Under the pieces are notes generated by a model. The model was not told the DNA's origin. It saw only the letters and a program-made list of their open reading frames with translations, and made no database searches. A program made the translations under genes and the position numbers. Positions 34,450 to 47,072 of a DNA stretch of 64,000 nt are shown here, piece by piece; position 1 is the stretch's first letter; each line of letters starts with the position of its first letter. This DNA is from Zarea fungicola (lineage: Eukaryota; Ascomycota; Sordariomycetes; Hypocreales; Cordycipitaceae): the NCBI GenBank assembly GCA_900169235.1, contig FWCC01000419.1, forward strand, positions 1 through 64,000, in the 5' to 3' direction.

Positions 34450-36901
34450 CTACTGTGGCTGCTGTGATGGGTTCCACCACTGCTGCTGTTGTTGAGGCGG
34501 CGAGTGCTGGCCTTGCCAGCCCTGACCAACACCCGGCTGGCCAGCGGCAGGATTTTGCTGCATATATTGCCGAGGAGTCTGTTCAGCAGAGTATATGCCT
34601 TGCTGGGCACCGTATTGTGGCATACCCCCCACTGGTGGGAACTGCATGTTTTGCATCTGGCCACTCCCAGGTTGGCGCATGGATGCTGGCGACTGAGACG
34701 GATGCGGTGGCTGTCCTTGCGTAGTGTAGGTTCCATACGCGCTCTGGGTAGCTTGAGGGTTTTGAGGCCACATTTGTCCAGATTGGTAGTTGTAGCCGGG
34801 CTGTCCGGCATTAATGCTACCCGTGGAGCCTGGAGCTGTCAGCATTATGCGAGTTTGAAGGTCGTCATCTGGAGCGTACCTTGTCTGAGGCCTTGTCCCA
34901 TCTGGGCGTTGATGCCCTGTGAATATGGAGCACCAGTCATCATCATCTGGGGAGATCGGGAAGCAACTCCTCCGGGTTGCGGTAGGCCAACAGCAGCAGC
35001 ATGGGGAGATGCTGTGGCTCGAGACGTGGGGGGGGCATCCGAAGTTCCCACGGGCTGTGTTAGGCTAGAAGAGGGCTGTTCATGCGGACGATGCCAAATT
35101 CCCTGCAGGTAGTCGCCACGCATGTCCCGCTGCTGGTTAACGGACCTGTTGAATTCGGCGGCATGGTGGGACTGGGCATGCAATTCCATGACCGGGGATG
35201 GCCTGGTCTGGTCCTGATAGGCCGGTCCTGTGATTTCCTGGCGTGGTCCACGTCTACCGAGTCCAGTATAGTCCCTAGTGCGGTTATCATTAAGGTCTGA
35301 AGCGACTGTTAACGCGGGCATCCTTGTAGTAGATCCGGGACCTCCCATCATACCTGGTTGGACGATGTGAGGCTGTGGCGCGCCTGGATATGGTCCTGGG
35401 GCGTTGCTATAGACAATTTCCGTGTGTGGTCCGGCAATCAAGACATTGTTCTGGGCTTCAGCAGCCTCACGAGCTTTAGCGGCTCCGGGTCGCTTCTCGC
35501 CCGCAAGGTCATTCTCGGTAAAACCTTGCTTACGAGCCTTGGTCTCCCAGTAATCATCGCGAACACGTCGGCCGTTCTCAATGACACGGCTTCCAAACTG
35601 GCGGAACATGGAGCGGGCAGTTACAATGGCAATCTGGCGCGAACGGTAAGAGAAGGGAAGTATTTCTTGTTGGACAAGGTCGTCCTTTTCAGCCTGGCTG
35701 GCAATAATCTTGAAGAGAGATCTGTTTTTGTTGAAGAGAAGGTATGAGTCCCTGTAGCCCAAGACCCTGGCGCACTCGGTAGCAAGCATGAATAGCTTGT
35801 CGCCGCGGTTGGGTACAAGGAATGTTCTGCAGCGGTAAGTCCGGTTGCCTAGAAGCTGGCCATTGGGCATAACCTTCTTTTCTCCAAATTCATCGATTTC
35901 TCTGGGAATATATTCGTCACCAGCCTGGTTGAGCTGATCTGTTGTGTGGTCTCGAACTGTCGGTAGTGCCTTGAGAGTAGATTTGGTCGGAGTCGTCTTT
36001 GGAGGAGCAGCACCGCCCGAGTATGCAGGCGTAGGCTGATTCGGAAGAGGGGCAGATTGCGACTGCGGTGTCTGGGGCGGAGGAAGCGTTGGGGCGGCAG
36101 CGCCGGCGGCAACAGCGGGAGGCTGTGCGGCCGCCTCAGAAGCAGCTCCCGAATGCGGCTTCATTAGTTTGGCTCGTTTAGAATGGACCAAAGAAGCTCC
36201 TGTTAAAGAGATTATACGTTAGCGAATGGACTAAATTAAGACGCTGGTGACACAGAAAGTGATGAGGAGAAAGGTCAATGAATGCGCCATGCCTGCCAAG
36301 CTTGCGCCTGAGATGATGCCCACACACTAGCTGGGCTCAGCGTTACACAGACGGGCAGATGCCGTGGTTAGTATAAGATGTTAGAACTTCAACCCCCGTG
36401 CGTCCAAGGCCAGCATGCACGCTGGGTGTCACGAGCGCACATGGAGCAGAGCAGAGCGCAGCCTTTGCAAGACGGTGGCACAGTAAATCTGTATCGACGT
36501 ACCGTCGCCGACGGGTTGTGTAGCGCTACAGGTGTCTGGAGATCGGGTTCGCTTCGTTCCGCGTACAAGGGAAGGGAGAACTGCGAGGCGATAAAGTTGT
36601 TAGCAGATGCCAGGGCATGCGAGGGAGAAAAAGTTGATGGAGCAGTTGGGGAAGTTGCAGGGGTAGCGCGCCGCGATAAGACCGCATCGGATAGGCGCAG
36701 ATTAAGCCGCGGCGGGGTCTATCGCAGTTGTGCGGAACAGCTATCATGACGCGCGCATTGACATAAGGTGTGCGACTGTCGCAGCGAGTAATAACAAGTG
36801 CAGAAAGAGAAGCAACAAAAGTGGAAAGGCTTACCTGGAGAGTTGAGAGCAGCAGGATTGATTGTGGCACCATCTGCGCCGCCGGGCTGGCGTGCGTACA
36901 T
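34450..36901 (-). CDS. RSC7: RSC7/Swp82-family chromatin-remodelling subunit, three exons
   Basis: Minus-strand exons 36901-36835, 36199-34880 and 34835-34450 join in phase to 590 residues. The first short exon (MYARQPGGADGATINPAALNSPG) is joined through a 635-bp intron (GTAAGC...TTTAACAG), long for this genome; the last intron is only 44 bp. The conserved domain (about residues 120-245) has DEFGEKKVMPNGQLLGNRTY, FMLATECARVLGYRDSY and FGSRVIENGRRVRDDYWE, typical of the Rsc7/Swp82 subunit of RSC or SWI/SNF. The C-terminus is Gln/Pro/Gly-rich. The protein is expected in the nucleus as a non-catalytic subunit. RSC7 and Swp82 cannot be told apart by eye; filamentous fungi often have one protein for both. 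Confidence 0.88.
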
Positions 36902-38110
36902 GGCTAAGGTGGCCGACCAGTGGGAGTTGATGGCAAGAGAAGTGAATAAAAGAGTCGGCGGCAAAAGTCAAAAGCAGGCAGTCGAGAGGCAGTTAAGGCG
37001 TAAAACAAAAAGATTTAGACATGCATGGATGCGGTGTGGCAGCAGGAGCGAGGTGGTGTCGAGCTGGGCATATTGGGATGGAGCTTGTGCGGTGCGGCGG
37101 CAACGGCCGTGGTGGTTGCGACTGTGAGCTAGCACTTTGGTAGGCCAACACAAACTCGGGGACTAACAGCTGGCGGCGACGTGAGGATTGAAAGTTTGCG
37201 ACAGGCAGACAGGACAATAAGTAGCTTTGGGGGTGCAAGGACGGGGCAAGGGACGAGTCGTGTAGAAGAAGCGGCGGGGAAAGATACGAAGCTGTATAGT
37301 TTACCTTGTGTGATGTGATGTACGCGAGGTCTGCGACAAACGGCGCAAAGTTGATATGTTGGGGTACAAGCAGCTTCGTGGCAACGCGTAGAAGCCCGAA
37401 TAAAGCGGCACGAGAGAACAAGAGAGAGAAGAGAAGGTGACCGGGAGACCCGGAGCTCCAGCAACAGAACAACAAGAAGCTGACGAGGAGCGCCGCGGAT
37501 GGAAGAAGTAGTGCGCCGTGGCTATGGCGGAAGAAGAGAGCGCCAGTCGCGGGGAGTTCTGTAATGAAGGCGAATCGAGCGCGAGTCGAGACAGATTGAG
37601 GCCGGCGCAGTGTAGGAGGAACTTGGTGTGGTAGTTTGGAGTGACTGGTGGCAGCTGGAAGTAAAACAGCTATTAGCCAGCTTGTAGTGGCGATGCCGAT
37701 GTGCAGTGACGCGCGTGCGAGATGCTTCACGCTTGGCTCTGAGCGTGGTAGGGCAGTAGAAGCAGTGGAAGCTCAGTAACAGAGCGCGTTGTGCGCCGTT
37801 GGCTGGGGCGTTGCTCGACTACCTGTATAGTACCTGGTTGGATGGTGGCAGTTGGTGGGAGTGGGTGTGTGTGGGCGGCGGGAGTGAGTGGTGGTGGTGT
37901 TGAAGGGAGGGTTGGTTGTGTGGGCAAGTGTGGTTGATGAGATGGTGGTGGAGGAGGGATGCTTTGGGGTGGAGATGGTCGAAGAATGAGAGGGGAAACG
38001 AGGTTTTGTGCATGTTAAATGCAAGTACGAAATTATAAATGGGAGAGAGCTGTAAGCTAGCGATGGGTAAAACTGGGCGATGTTTGAATTTCTTAGCAGC
38101 AGCAATAGGT
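36902..38110 (-). other. Likely promoter and 5' leader of the RSC7-like gene
   Basis: On the minus strand this DNA is rich in C, T and CA (CACCACCAC, TCATCATC-like tracts at 37.8-38.0 kb), giving long frames of low-complexity composition that I do not call coding. It resembles an extended fungal leader; alternative first exons or introns are possible (GT...AG pairs exist near 37.1 and 37.3 kb). Confidence 0.4.
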
Positions 38111-38261
38111 GCTAGTTCCCAATCCCTTCAACTGGGTCCCTACAGACTAGCCTCAGACCAGGCGGGGGTGTCGCGTTAGTGAACAGTTCGGCGAGCGAGC
38201 AGCGCAGCTCAGCACTGCTCATCCAGGTTGCCAGGCATAAAGAATGAAGATGGCAGTACAG

Positions 38262-38273
38262 GTACGGAGTACT
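38262..38273 (+). repeat. Dispersed motif, GTACGGAGTACT
   Basis: Exact copy of the TACGGAGTAC core with flanking G and T. Confidence 0.55.
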
Positions 38274-38355
38274 AGTAAATATGTCTACTGCTAAGGTACC
38301 AAACTACTACGTGCTATTGCAGACGAGTTATAGTTGGCGGGTGCTACACAGGTTC

Positions 38356-38365
38356 TACGGAGTAC
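38356..38365 (+). repeat. Dispersed motif, TACGGAGTAC
   Basis: Exact core copy, 93 bp after the preceding one. Confidence 0.55.
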
Positions 38366-38988
38366 AAACCAGTAAGTCCATACTATTCTGCTTTTTAGCA
38401 ACCGGCCTGGATGTTAGTATTTAGCTTGGCTGGAGCCGGTGATGGCCGTCGCATCATATTCAAACCTTGACCTATACCAACAACTAGATTGATGGCTGGT
38501 CGAGAGATTAAACGTGATAATCTGTCCGGCTTGGCTTCTCAGTCCCTTTCCATTCTGTACGGCTTGCTACGCAAAACTGTATATACAGGGCAGAAATATC
38601 GGTACCCCAGTCAGATTGCAGTCAATGGCCCTGTAGTCCGCTAGCCGTACACGCTGCAGCACCTAAAGCCATAACGCCGGCCGCCACATCTCTCATTGCT
38701 TTCAAGTCTTGGATGGGGAAATCTGCCCGGGACTATGCCATATCAGGTAGTACACCAGAGAGTGAAATGGCCCATTACAAAAGCTGGAATATGCCGTTAC
38801 CTCCTGAATTAAAAGTTGCGTAATAACGGGTACTAAGGAAGCCAGACGAAACAAGCTGAATGGAGGAGGTTGTGCTGTAGCCTAGTGGTCGTTTGTCGTA
38901 ATGCACCACCGTAAATCAACATCTTTTATAGGGACTTATGTCTACGTGGTAGAGTAGTAGTACTATGTACCTATAAAAGATGCGCCCA

Positions 38989-38999
38989 GTACGGAGTAC
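38989..38999 (+). repeat. Dispersed motif, GTACGGAGTAC
   Basis: Exact core with both GTAC arms around GGA. Confidence 0.55.
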
Positions 39000-39289
39000 A
39001 TGCAGTGCCTACGTAGGCAGCAAGTGCTAGATATTATACAAGGATATATCATCTCGCTGTTCCTAGTCCCTCCTCCGTCATCTTTGAGATTCTGGACCTC
39101 GATCACCCTCCATTCTGTGGCAGCGAATAGGACTGGGAGAGCATACACCCAACTCTGCCGGATCAAATCGATGAGACGAGGTGCCAAACGCGCCATCAAC
39201 TGGCTTTTGGCTCAAAGCTGGGGTAGCTGCCAGTCATGGAGGGGCGTGTGCGGCTGGAAGGTGTGGATGACGGGCTGGATACTTGGCTT

Positions 39290-39395
39290 GAAGCCTGCTA
39301 AAAAAGCCTCGTTAGAGGGTTTAGCGGGCTAGATTGGTGCTAAAAAGGAGCGCTAAAAACAGCTGCTGCCCCGCTAAAACAAAGCCTGCTAGCCT
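39290..39395. repeat. Small foldback element with GCTAAAA repeats
   Basis: AAGCCTGCTA occurs at both ends (39292 and 39383 regions). Inside, GGTTTAGCGGGC is matched by the inverted GCCCCGCTAAAAC about 40 bases later. GCTAAAA appears four times. The layout is that of a tiny inverted-repeat element; no coding capacity. Confidence 0.45.
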
Positions 39396-40295
39396 GATTC
39401 CTCACTCGCCCTTGGCCAAAGGAGAAAATAAATCAACCGCTGCCACACCATGGAGAGAGAGCCTGGCCGCCACAAGGCTCAATTACACCCAAGGCAATAA
39501 GCCCACTGTTTTGTACGAGTATCACCTTTCGGAATTTTCTTTTATGGTTCTCTATTCATGTTTAATTTACTTCAAAAAATAGCTGATTAACTACGCTAGC
39601 ACTGACCCGTTTTAGTAGCACCTGCCAGGGAGTGAAGCATCCAAAGAGCGAGTCATCCACCTTGTGGCAGCCTTTGAAGCATAGGCTCAGCTTCAAAAGC
39701 CTATTTGTTTCTTCTATTTCCCCGAAACTTGGCTATTGATGATAACATTACTAGCTGGGAAAACTTATCGTGTAGCCGCTCCCCCCCCTTTTTTCTTCTT
39801 TTCCCACTATTCATAGTGGATGAAAGGCGGCATGACTCCAGCCGGCAGAGGAGTGGCAGCAGAGAAATTCTGCCAAGGCTGTGCCTCACTCTTAGAACAA
39901 AGGCGGCCCACGAGACGAATAATTTTTTTTAGGATAATACCAAAAATGTAGTTATAGTACATATATATAACTACTGTATTATTATTTTGTTATTAATCAG
40001 CTATGCATATTTGTACGCCACTCCGCTAGGTTGTTGTGTAACCAGGCCACTTATTCGCATGCCGGTTCTCGTACACAAATCCATCAGCACATATCGGGGC
40101 TCTGTCCGCCCTTCCACCAACCGTAGAACTCTATTGCCACTTTAGAGCGGCCAAACGGGTAAGCAGGGGGCAGCTCTGGCTTGGAATGCGGCTACCTTAG
40201 ACTGCTACCATCAGCAGCTGCTCATGCCAGTATCTTGTTACAGTGTTTGGCGAACAGGGAAGCCAGCCCGGCGTTTCGGCAGATCATCACTTAAC

Positions 40296-40313
40296 AAAAA
40301 AAAAAAAAAAAAA
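40296..40313 (+). repeat. Poly-A tract, 18 bases
   Basis: Eighteen consecutive A residues. No coding or transposon sequence is recognisable immediately 5' of it, so retroposition is not demonstrated. Confidence 0.85.
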
Positions 40314-42952
40314 CATATGAATTGCCATGGTATCCTCGGCGTTGGACCGCTCTCATGCTGCAACTCAAAGTGGCAATTTGAATATTCTCCGAGGCGCGTA
40401 TGAGTATGACACTGTGTGCCCATTAAAATGATATGCAACCACAGCGGCCGGCCCGCTCTGCTCTCATGTTTCGTACCACCGTGATGGTAATAGCTTCGTA
40501 CCAAAATTCTAATGGCGGAGTATTATTGCGCTACATGTGTCCGGAAGCTTACTATAGTCTATCAAGTGAATGCATGCTTACCTAGATGGTGCTGCTATTT
40601 ATTAACTCGGCTCCGAAGCCCCCACGATTGCTATAAAAAAGGCGCCAAACTGTCTGGTATGGGCACCACACCAGCCTAAAGAAGTAAACACAGCTAGACA
40701 GGACGCCACGCGCCCCGGCAGGGAGTGCGGTGGCGCATCAGCTCGTTAATAAAGCTTTGCCTTGTCCGGCGTCTGCATTGTGCGAACCAAAAACTGCTCC
40801 TCCACTGGTATGGAGCATGTTAGTGAGTTTACTACTGGGTACGGAGGCCAGGGCAAATATCTTCCTTGCATTGCTTCCTGGAATGGCTGTCATGAATGGG
40901 AAGTCCTTCGTTCTTAAACCGCTTTGAACACAGGGACGGATTTGAAGATGAGATGACCCGAGACAAGCCCAGTGAGCTCGGCGGTGCCAGCCATTTCTGA
41001 ACCCCCGGATAAAGAGTCTCGGAGCCGACATCCACTTCCGGTGGTCGCCTCCGGGGAAAACGATTTATCCAAAACCATTTCTGTCAAATACTGTTTTACT
41101 ACTCGGCTTGGTAACGTGTCTATTCTCTTATGTTTTTGAGTAATCACTATATGTACGCAATTCGGCATCTCCAGAATGGTTGTCTGTGTTGTAGATCCAG
41201 CCAACACTATTTGTGTATTGTACACCTTGATTAACGGTTGGTTTTGTATCTCTGGTGTTGTTTGTGCAGGCAGCCTAATACTCAGTGCCTCTGCGTGCAG
41301 GGAGCATTGAAGAGCTGTACAGTATATGCCCGCCTTTTTTTACGTTTCCTTGAGATGTGACCACCCACTCACTAGTCGTGCTTTCCGTTATGGTAGGTAG
41401 GTAGCTGCCCGTTAGTTGTAGAAGCGGGCAGATTGCACTTCGCGGACCAAGATAGCCAGCGGCAAAATTTAACCAGCATTGTGCCGATTCGAGATCTTCG
41501 CAATCTTGCCCTCAGCACCAAATGCAAGCAAGATAGTTACCCATCGCCGCCTTACCGCTGCTTCCCTCCCTTGGCCAGTTCGTCTCCAATGTTTCGGTCA
41601 GCATGCCAGCCAGTTCTAAACATAGCTCTACGGGTTCCAGTCTACATCCCTGGCGCCGATTTAACGCGCTATCCTGTCATCGGCCATCTTTGTTAACTCA
41701 TGGTACACACATTTGCACAATTGCATGCGTGCAAAATCGCTGACCGCTCTTGTGTATCGAAAATTCGGGTACAGGTCTTGCTTCAGCTTGCATCGACCAG
41801 CTGTTTCTGCTGCAGTACCGGGAAGTGCACTATCAGGCCCAGATCACAACCTGCGCCAGTGTTCCGTTCCTCATACAGACTGTAACTACGCAACAGTGAC
41901 TCCCACTTGCAACCCACCTTCTGAACGTCGGCTATGCGGCGCTGGAAAGCCCAGGGATGATCCTGGAAGCCCTTAACATGGGCCTGATTTCGTTTCCTTC
42001 CGCCTTCAAACGCCTCGTTCTACCTGCCCCTTTTATTGTCGATCCTGACCATTACTTACCGTACTGAGTACTCTGTGCAGCCCGTTCCTTTGTGGCTAAA
42101 TTCGCCTCTTACAAAACCTACGTAGCTCATTTGTGGCTGGCTACCTAAATGTACAAGTCCACTGCCATTGGAAGTTGGCCACCCAAAATCGAACAATTTA
42201 ATACTAGCCTGCAAGGCAAATGAAAGACGGCTCGCAGCACTGTTTTTTGTAAAATGCTTCAAACGAGTCAATGGAACGAGTTGGCACTTGAAACTAAATT
42301 AGTCCACCGACAGCGAGTGTCCGTATCTGCTGCAGTGGTCTATTCCGGTCAGGGGTGAGAGGTGCGGGAACGATCTGTGTGTTGGATGGACCAAGGTGAG
42401 ACCTGGCCAAGGCAAATGGCACGCAGCAAGCTCAAGCATGGCGCACCCCGCAAGTCACACTGTGGCTGCTCCAAGCTACGAGTACACCTACCTTAGTTAG
42501 TACCTAGTACCAACAAACGTTAGTGTGCTGGACAGGTGCGGGCCATTATTGTGCATTGTAACTCGTACCCGCCAGCGCCTCGATCGCCCAACCACATGCC
42601 CACTCTTAGCACTGGGGTGGAAGCATATCCCTTTGATAGATACTGGTATTAGACATGATGCTCGTTTGGTTTTCCAGGCCGGTAGTCATCATGCCAGACA
42701 ATCTCGCCTCTGGCTAGTCATGGCACCCTGTTTCTACTCCACGACTCAACTCTTTGCACAACGTTACCCTGGTCAGCGTCGTATTGGTAACGAGGGCGCA
42801 TGGCCTTTCCAAATCAACATGGTGAGCCCACTGACTCTTGTCAGCTTGGGCCACTAGTCGCCAGTGGCTTAACAGCCCGATTTTGGCTATGCTGACTGAC
42901 GTGCATACTACAACGCCCTCAATAACGTAGTATTCTACACAACGGGTCCAGC

Positions 42953-42962
42953 TACGGAGTAC
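42953..42962 (+). repeat. Dispersed motif, TACGGAGTAC
   Basis: Exact core copy in the gene desert. Confidence 0.55.
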
Positions 42963-45900
42963 ATCCGGTATCAGCACCAATTTCTGTGGTACTTTAGATT
43001 TCCATGTCAGGCCCAGCCTGTCCTGACCCAATTTGCCTCAATCAGTCATATCATGTCTATTGCGATCTCAAAAAATTGTTACCATGAGCTCCGCTGGTCT
43101 ACGACTGTAGGAGTATCCATGCAGCCGTTCCTTGTAGAAGCCGGTGCAAAATGCTAGATAGACACATACCTCGGTGGCCTTGTCAGATTTAATGCTGCCA
43201 AGATCAACATTTTTCTTGTTGACAAGGATCTCGACACTGCCCCGGACAAAACTGTTTTTAGAGCCACTGTGTGAGTCACATCGCCCTTGTAAAATAAACA
43301 GTCAATGTTACGTCGTTGTTTTCTTCACCGGTGAAGTTGGCGATCTACTGAAGCGACAAGCGACAGTTGCAAGAACCCGATGAGGCGGCGGCCACTACCA
43401 GCATCCTAGAACATGTGCATGACACTAACAGGTACTGCTTCACAAAATGAGAACTTAGCAACTAGTCTCTTAATATGGGTAACCGATAACTATGTGCATC
43501 AGCGATTGCAGTACGAATACTGAGAAGGCCCACCAAAAAGTGCTCTCGAGTCACACAGTTACCTGCGACATCCGGCCGGTATTACAATCATAAGATGACT
43601 GTGCTAAAGAGCTTGGGAATCTACGCCATGCTTATCACGAGTGGATTAAAAACGAAGTCTACGCTGGGGTAAATTTCACATAGCCTGAGCCCGCATTTCC
43701 GAGTCTTATTCATGGCGGTGCAGTTTGCGCTACCATTACAACTCCAGCATCCAAAGTGGCGGGACCATGAAGACCCAGGCATATCACAGCCCCCAATTGT
43801 TATTGTTCTTTTCTCCTGCTAGGACGGAGCTGGATTCATTACTACAGAGATATCCCATGGGCTTGTGGAACAGTAAGAGTTGGATTATATAGCATGAGTT
43901 CGGCGCCGGCAGGCTGTCAGCTCACCCTCAAACTGTGTCCTGGTTGCATCGAGGCTCATAGGCCCACTTCTTGACAACAAATCGGCTGACAATGCGGCAT
44001 TGAATATGAAGTCGAATATACGGGTTCATAGTCAGTTGAGGAAAACAAAAGGAGAAAAGCGACAATGTGAGGCTGAATTTAGCATTTTGAGATTCAGTGA
44101 TCCAGTGTGGCAAGTCGACGATGCGTCGTTGGGAGCGGGAGCAGGGGTCTGCATCTTGGTGTTCACACCACCACCGGCTTGTTGACCCCCTCCCCCAAGT
44201 TTACACGATTGCCGGCTATGCATAGATCGTTTTCCTTCGAGTTTTGTGTGTGCAGTGAGGGGAGGCGGGCCGCCTGTAAGGCCTACCAATCGCCTTACAT
44301 GGACTAGAAAGCCGAGAGAGGCTGCCTGTGAGTGCAGGTTATCAGGTAGGGTGAAGAATCACCACAATGTGTGTTTGAAATACTCAGAAGTAGCCTACCT
44401 TGGCATAAATGACGGACGTGTTTTATTGTCGGAATGAGAAGTAGCCATTTACGGGCTAATCTTGGTGTCTAGGGGGAGGCGGCGTGGGCGGCCAAAAGGA
44501 TTGTGAGAGTAAGCTGAGATAAGAGCAGCAGAATTGGCGGGGGGGAAAATTGCTTGGAAAGCAATTCACTTTACCCAGCCGCTACTTTAATCCGTCAGCG
44601 AAATGAGACTTGGATAGAATTGAAAGATCATTCTGCCTTGCTCTCAGTCTACATGTTTCCTGGTCACATGGCTGCACAAACTCTCGTTTACATGAAACTT
44701 GGTCCTTGTATTTGGCAGTCATTTCATTCCAATCAAAAGATGATACTTGGTATACCCGGTATGTCATGGCTTTCCCTACCTGATGTACGTTTCTTTGCTG
44801 TTTTTTTTCTTTCTGTTTCTTGATTCGTTTTTCTTGCTACGGTATTTAATCATCATCGCTTTTTGAACGAGGTTACTTCCTGGAGCCGCTCTATGCTCTG
44901 GCTTGCCTATGAATCTGCCAGCACAGCTAAAACCTGACTTCTATAATTGGGCTTGTTAGCTATTATCAACTTGTCCGATGCGGGGGCATGTTTCCCATTT
45001 TCTTGTGAGTCCTGTTTTCTTTTCTTTTCTTTATTTTTACTAAAAATTGCTTCTGATTGAGCGCCAGGCGGCATGTCACCAACACCGCACGATTTCCTTC
45101 TTTGTGTCTCTAGACTCTCTACACACCCTCGGCCATTAACGGCAGGCTAAAAGCCAAGGCAGAACCCAAACCATCTCATGTCAAATGTGATGCTGAATCA
45201 TGATTGGCTCAAACCGTATGCAAGAAAATTCACAAGCGGGAAGGATCATGAGGCCTGAAAACGCCTCTTTTGTTAGGGAGGAAGAAGAAAAGGCGGCGCT
45301 TCCGCAGATGCTCCACACGCACCAAACATGCAGCTGCACATCATGGGTCGAAACAATCAGCCACATTTTCTTAACCTGCCCCCCCTCCTCTTTGCTCGCT
45401 CTCCTTCCAACAGCGAAATGGAAAGAAAAAATGGGAGTGGTGGGCAGGGGGGGGTGATAATGGTGGGGATGAGGCGACCAGGATAGCCTTGCAAGTGAAA
45501 ACCATGTCGTTCAGGAGCAAAGGGCCGCTTGTGGATTTACATAACAGGGCACGACCTTGTTATGATACCAAATACTGCGGAGTACAACCTGGGCATTTTC
45601 GAATCACCATAGGTGCGCTTTGATTCATCGGGAGAGCGTGGTATGGCTGGGTGATATTGGTGTAGTAAAGGGCTTGTGAAGATGTACTACGATGTATGAA
45701 GATGTATAAGGATGTAAATCGGTGTTGGTTTGGGTCTGGCAAACCTACTGACTGATCATGAAAGCTAGGATATAAAACTGCGTTGTACGGAGAGCAACTT
45801 AAGTGGCAAGGCAATTACATGGTTGACATGCTTCTCAAAAAAAGAGCTTAACCTGCGAGTTGACCAGCCCATCGACGAGGGAGGGTCCTTGACGCCTCGT

Positions 45901-47072
45901 TATGCAGGGCTGTACTCTTCGGCAAATGGCAAGCGTGCTTGCATTGTGAGCATGTGCCGATTTGCAGAACAGGCTCCTTTATTTTTTTGCTTCCCCTTTC
46001 CTGTCTTGGCTGCGTTTTGTCTCCTAACGTGAGGATTTTCCTTGTCTTGGTGGCGAGATGTTCCTTCTACGAGAGTGAGTAAAGGAAACCGGTGCAAGAC
46101 ATCGCCATGTAGTAGACGGCTTTCCAATGCTCCCGCATTGGCATTATGCCGCAAACATGCTGTCCTCAGAGATCCGCCAAAATTATTCCTTTTCACTTGA
46201 GATAAGAAGCAAGTGAAGGTACGACTGTAGTAAATCAGATGAAAAGAGGGCATGAAGTCCAAGGGGAGGGGGCGTGCGGCTAGCTGGAGTGGCGATGTTA
46301 CAGCACGAGCCCTCGCATCTGTATTTCCTTTTTTATGCCATTTTCTATTTTAATAACCACTTCAACCCAATAAATGCTGAACTAGCAAATGGATGAGCAG
46401 GCCTTAACATGCACAAGAGAGGTCATTCGGAACGGTCGCGGCTGGCTGTTAGTCTTTGCTTGGGGGAATGGAAGGAGGCTATTAACATAGGCTCCCCGCA
46501 TTACATTCTGCACACCGCTGCATCTCAAGAAAAAAAAGGGGGAAAGAATGCGAGAAAGAATGCGAGAGCTCTGTGACCACTTCTCAATGGTTTCATGTTG
46601 GATTTGATTAGGGTAGGTGCTTCCGTGATGGTAGCAAAAGAACCAGCAAGGCTAAATCTTTCTGTCTACATTTGGATTTGGCAATGAAGCAAGGAGGTTT
46701 GATCTGTAGGAAGTCCTCAATATAAGAACGCCTCTTGTGTGAAGCCCAAAGCCTCAACCACGAAATAATTATCCTTTAATAGACTAAATTCTCCTCTTTA
46801 TACTATTGAAATTATAAATCAATTAAAACTCAATATGCCTTACTCCTATCTCAGCCTGGAAATTCCATGCGCTTCCTCATGGGCTAATAATCATCCAGTA
46901 CTGATTGTAATAAAGCATCATCCAGGCTACAATGTCCCAACACGCCATCAAATAGAAAATTAATTTTACATTCTAATCGTCAACAATTGCAACCATAATA
47001 CCAAGCTAAATAATAACTTACAAAGTCTTATTCGTCAAGGTACTTCTCATGATCGAGCAATGCCTTGCAACT

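Larger units (their letters stand above)
38111..47072. other. Gene desert, about 9 kb
   Basis: The largest gene-free stretch. Composition is mostly ordinary, with AT-rich patches at 39.93-40.02 and 46.75-47.03 kb. Between 42.5 and 43.9 kb several short open pieces sit beside splice-like sites (for example on the minus strand SVEILVNKKNVDLGSIKSDK before a GTATGT at about 43170, and on the plus strand AKELGNLRHAYHEWIKNEVY near 43.6 kb), but none join into a model or match a family I know. It also holds several copies of the TACGGAGTAC motif. Confidence 0.5.

Noticed and set aside
37727..38105. Minus frames rich in Thr/His/Pro.
   Set aside because: These arise from CA/CT repeats of the RSC7 leader.
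40296..40313. Poly-A tract as evidence of a retroposon.
   Set aside because: No reverse transcriptase remnant, target duplication or coding sequence precedes it.
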